6,526 bases of DNA from Treponema sp. Lineage in GTDB: Bacteria; Spirochaetota; Spirochaetia; Treponematales; Breznakiellaceae. The notes beneath the pieces were generated by a model. That model worked only from the letters and a program-made list of their open reading frames with translations. It had not been told where the DNA came from and ran no database searches. The DNA is taken from NCBI GenBank assembly GCA_009780285.1, contig WRAL01000087.1, positions 1-6,526 of the forward strand. Reading direction: 5' to 3'. Each line of letters opens with the position of its first letter. Position 1 is the stretch's first letter. This document shows, one piece after another, positions 6,014 to 6,526 of this stretch. The position numbers and the translations under genes are program-made.

Positions 6014-6526
6014 CAGCCGTCCTCGGGAGGATCCCGCTCGGCCAATTGCGGCCCCACGCGAACGCCTATTTTCGGCAGGCTTTCCAGAAGGGGAAGCGCG
6101 ATGAAGGCGGCGCAAAGCGCGAAGGCAAGGCGCTCCGCCGGCTGGATAAAGGTAAGCGGCGCCCATATTGCCGGCGGAAGGTCGCGCAGGGCAAGAGCGA
6201 GGAAGTTTCCCGCGCCGCCGCCGCCGGCCATTCCGGCGAAGGCGCAGAGCGTAAGCGCCGGAAACTTAAGCGCGACGCGGCCGCCGGCCAAAGTCCGGGC
6301 GGCGAAGGCGCTGGCGGCAAGCAGGGCGACAAGGCCCGCTCCGTAAAAGACCAGCGGAAGGAGCGGAACGCTGCGCCCGGTTTCATGGCTGAACCAAAGG
6401 CCCGCGCCTAAAAGCAGGGCGATAACGCCGCCGTTTACCACAAGGTCGCCCCGGCCGTTAAGGCGCGCCGCCGGCCAGCGCGACCAGGCGGCGCAGCCGG
6501 CGACGAAGGAGGTTACCGTTCCCGGG
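6013..6526 (-). CDS. Polytopic membrane protein of unknown function, 5'-truncated
   Basis: The frame stays open to the right edge of the window, so the gene begins outside it; 170 residues are visible. The GTG at 6441 is a possible but unlikely start, because the residues before it (GTVTSFVAGCAAWSRWP) read like normal protein and the frame is uninterrupted. Likely membrane segments, counted from the first visible codon, are at about 29-45, 53-77, 86-113 (Gly- and Ala-rich, with GMAGGGGAGN) and 131-147. The C-terminal tail is short, charged and proline-containing. I recognise no family. The stop TGA shares one base with the start of the downstream hydrolase, so the two form an operon. Ala and Gly richness fits both membrane helices and high GC, and several shadow frames are open here, so the frame choice rests on the hydrophobic pattern, the operon overlap and the hydrolase ribosome binding site. 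Confidence 0.75.
   Translation of the reverse strand, partial: PGTVTSFVAGCAAWSRWPAARLNGRGDLVVNGGVIALLLGAGLWFSHETGRSVPLLPLVFYGAGLVALLAASAFAARTLAGGRVALKFPALTLCAFAGMAGGGGAGNFLALALRDLPPAIWAPLTFIQPAERLAFALCAAFIALPLLESLPKIGVRVGPQLAERDPPEDG
6021..6024 (-). promoter_or_regulatory. Ribosome binding site that fixes the hydrolase start
   Basis: On the minus strand GAGG (complement of 6021-6024) lies 7 bases ahead of the ATG at 6013-6011, inside the last codons of the membrane-protein gene. It supports the short 289-residue hydrolase over the 340-residue open frame that starts further upstream. Confidence 0.6.

Noticed and set aside
6014..6166. Longer N-terminus for the hydrolase (340 aa)
   Set aside because: The extra 51 residues overlap the membrane-protein gene, are Arg-rich and unlike the family, whereas ATG 6013-6011 has a well-spaced GAGG and is followed at once by the HxH motif.
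6046..6411. 121-aa plus-strand Arg/Lys/Ala-rich open frame
   Set aside because: Low-complexity shadow of the membrane-protein gene in GC-rich DNA; the opposite strand has coherent hydrophobic segments and an operon overlap.
1..6526. CRISPR array, tRNA, rRNA, phage or defence genes
   Set aside because: I saw no regularly spaced repeats, cloverleaf-like sequences, rRNA motifs, or nuclease, toxin or phage structural signatures on either strand.

Overview
The window is GC-rich (by eye about 60%) and gene-dense, and looks like bacterial chromosome. It holds five protein-coding genes in two convergent blocks. Two of the genes run off the window edges. A type III glutamine synthetase, a DUF2804 protein and a large charged protein resembling conserved Treponema-type hypothetical proteins (from memory, not searched) suggest a GC-rich anaerobic or host-associated spirochaete. 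That placement is a low-to-moderate confidence inference; no rRNA or other phylogenetic marker is present.

Plus strand, left block: (1) the C-terminal part (584 residues) of a type III glutamine synthetase, the central ammonium-assimilating enzyme. (2) A 124-bp intergenic region with two GC-rich hairpins and a candidate promoter. (3) A 349-aa DUF2804 protein. (4) A 695-aa protein of unknown function, starting two bases after the DUF2804 stop, so the two are very probably co-transcribed.

Between the blocks lies a 110-bp, relatively AT-rich, almost fully palindromic element. It has perfect 19-bp terminal inverted repeats beginning and ending with CTAG, and a second perfect inverted repeat at its centre. 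It reads like a MITE mobilised by an IS630/Tc1-mariner type transposase (TA target inside CTAG). It sits exactly in the stop codon of the right-hand gene without changing the stop. Because it lies between convergent genes, it may also work as a two-way terminator hairpin.

Minus strand, right block: a polytopic membrane protein of unknown function (5' end beyond the window) overlaps by one base (TGATG) with a 289-aa metal-dependent hydrolase of the amidohydrolase-2 (ACMSD-like) family. This suggests translational coupling.

I found no tRNA, rRNA, CRISPR array, complete transposase, defence system or phage gene. The least conventional items are the palindromic element and the unknown 695-aa protein. 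I do not see convincing evidence for a whole new biological system.
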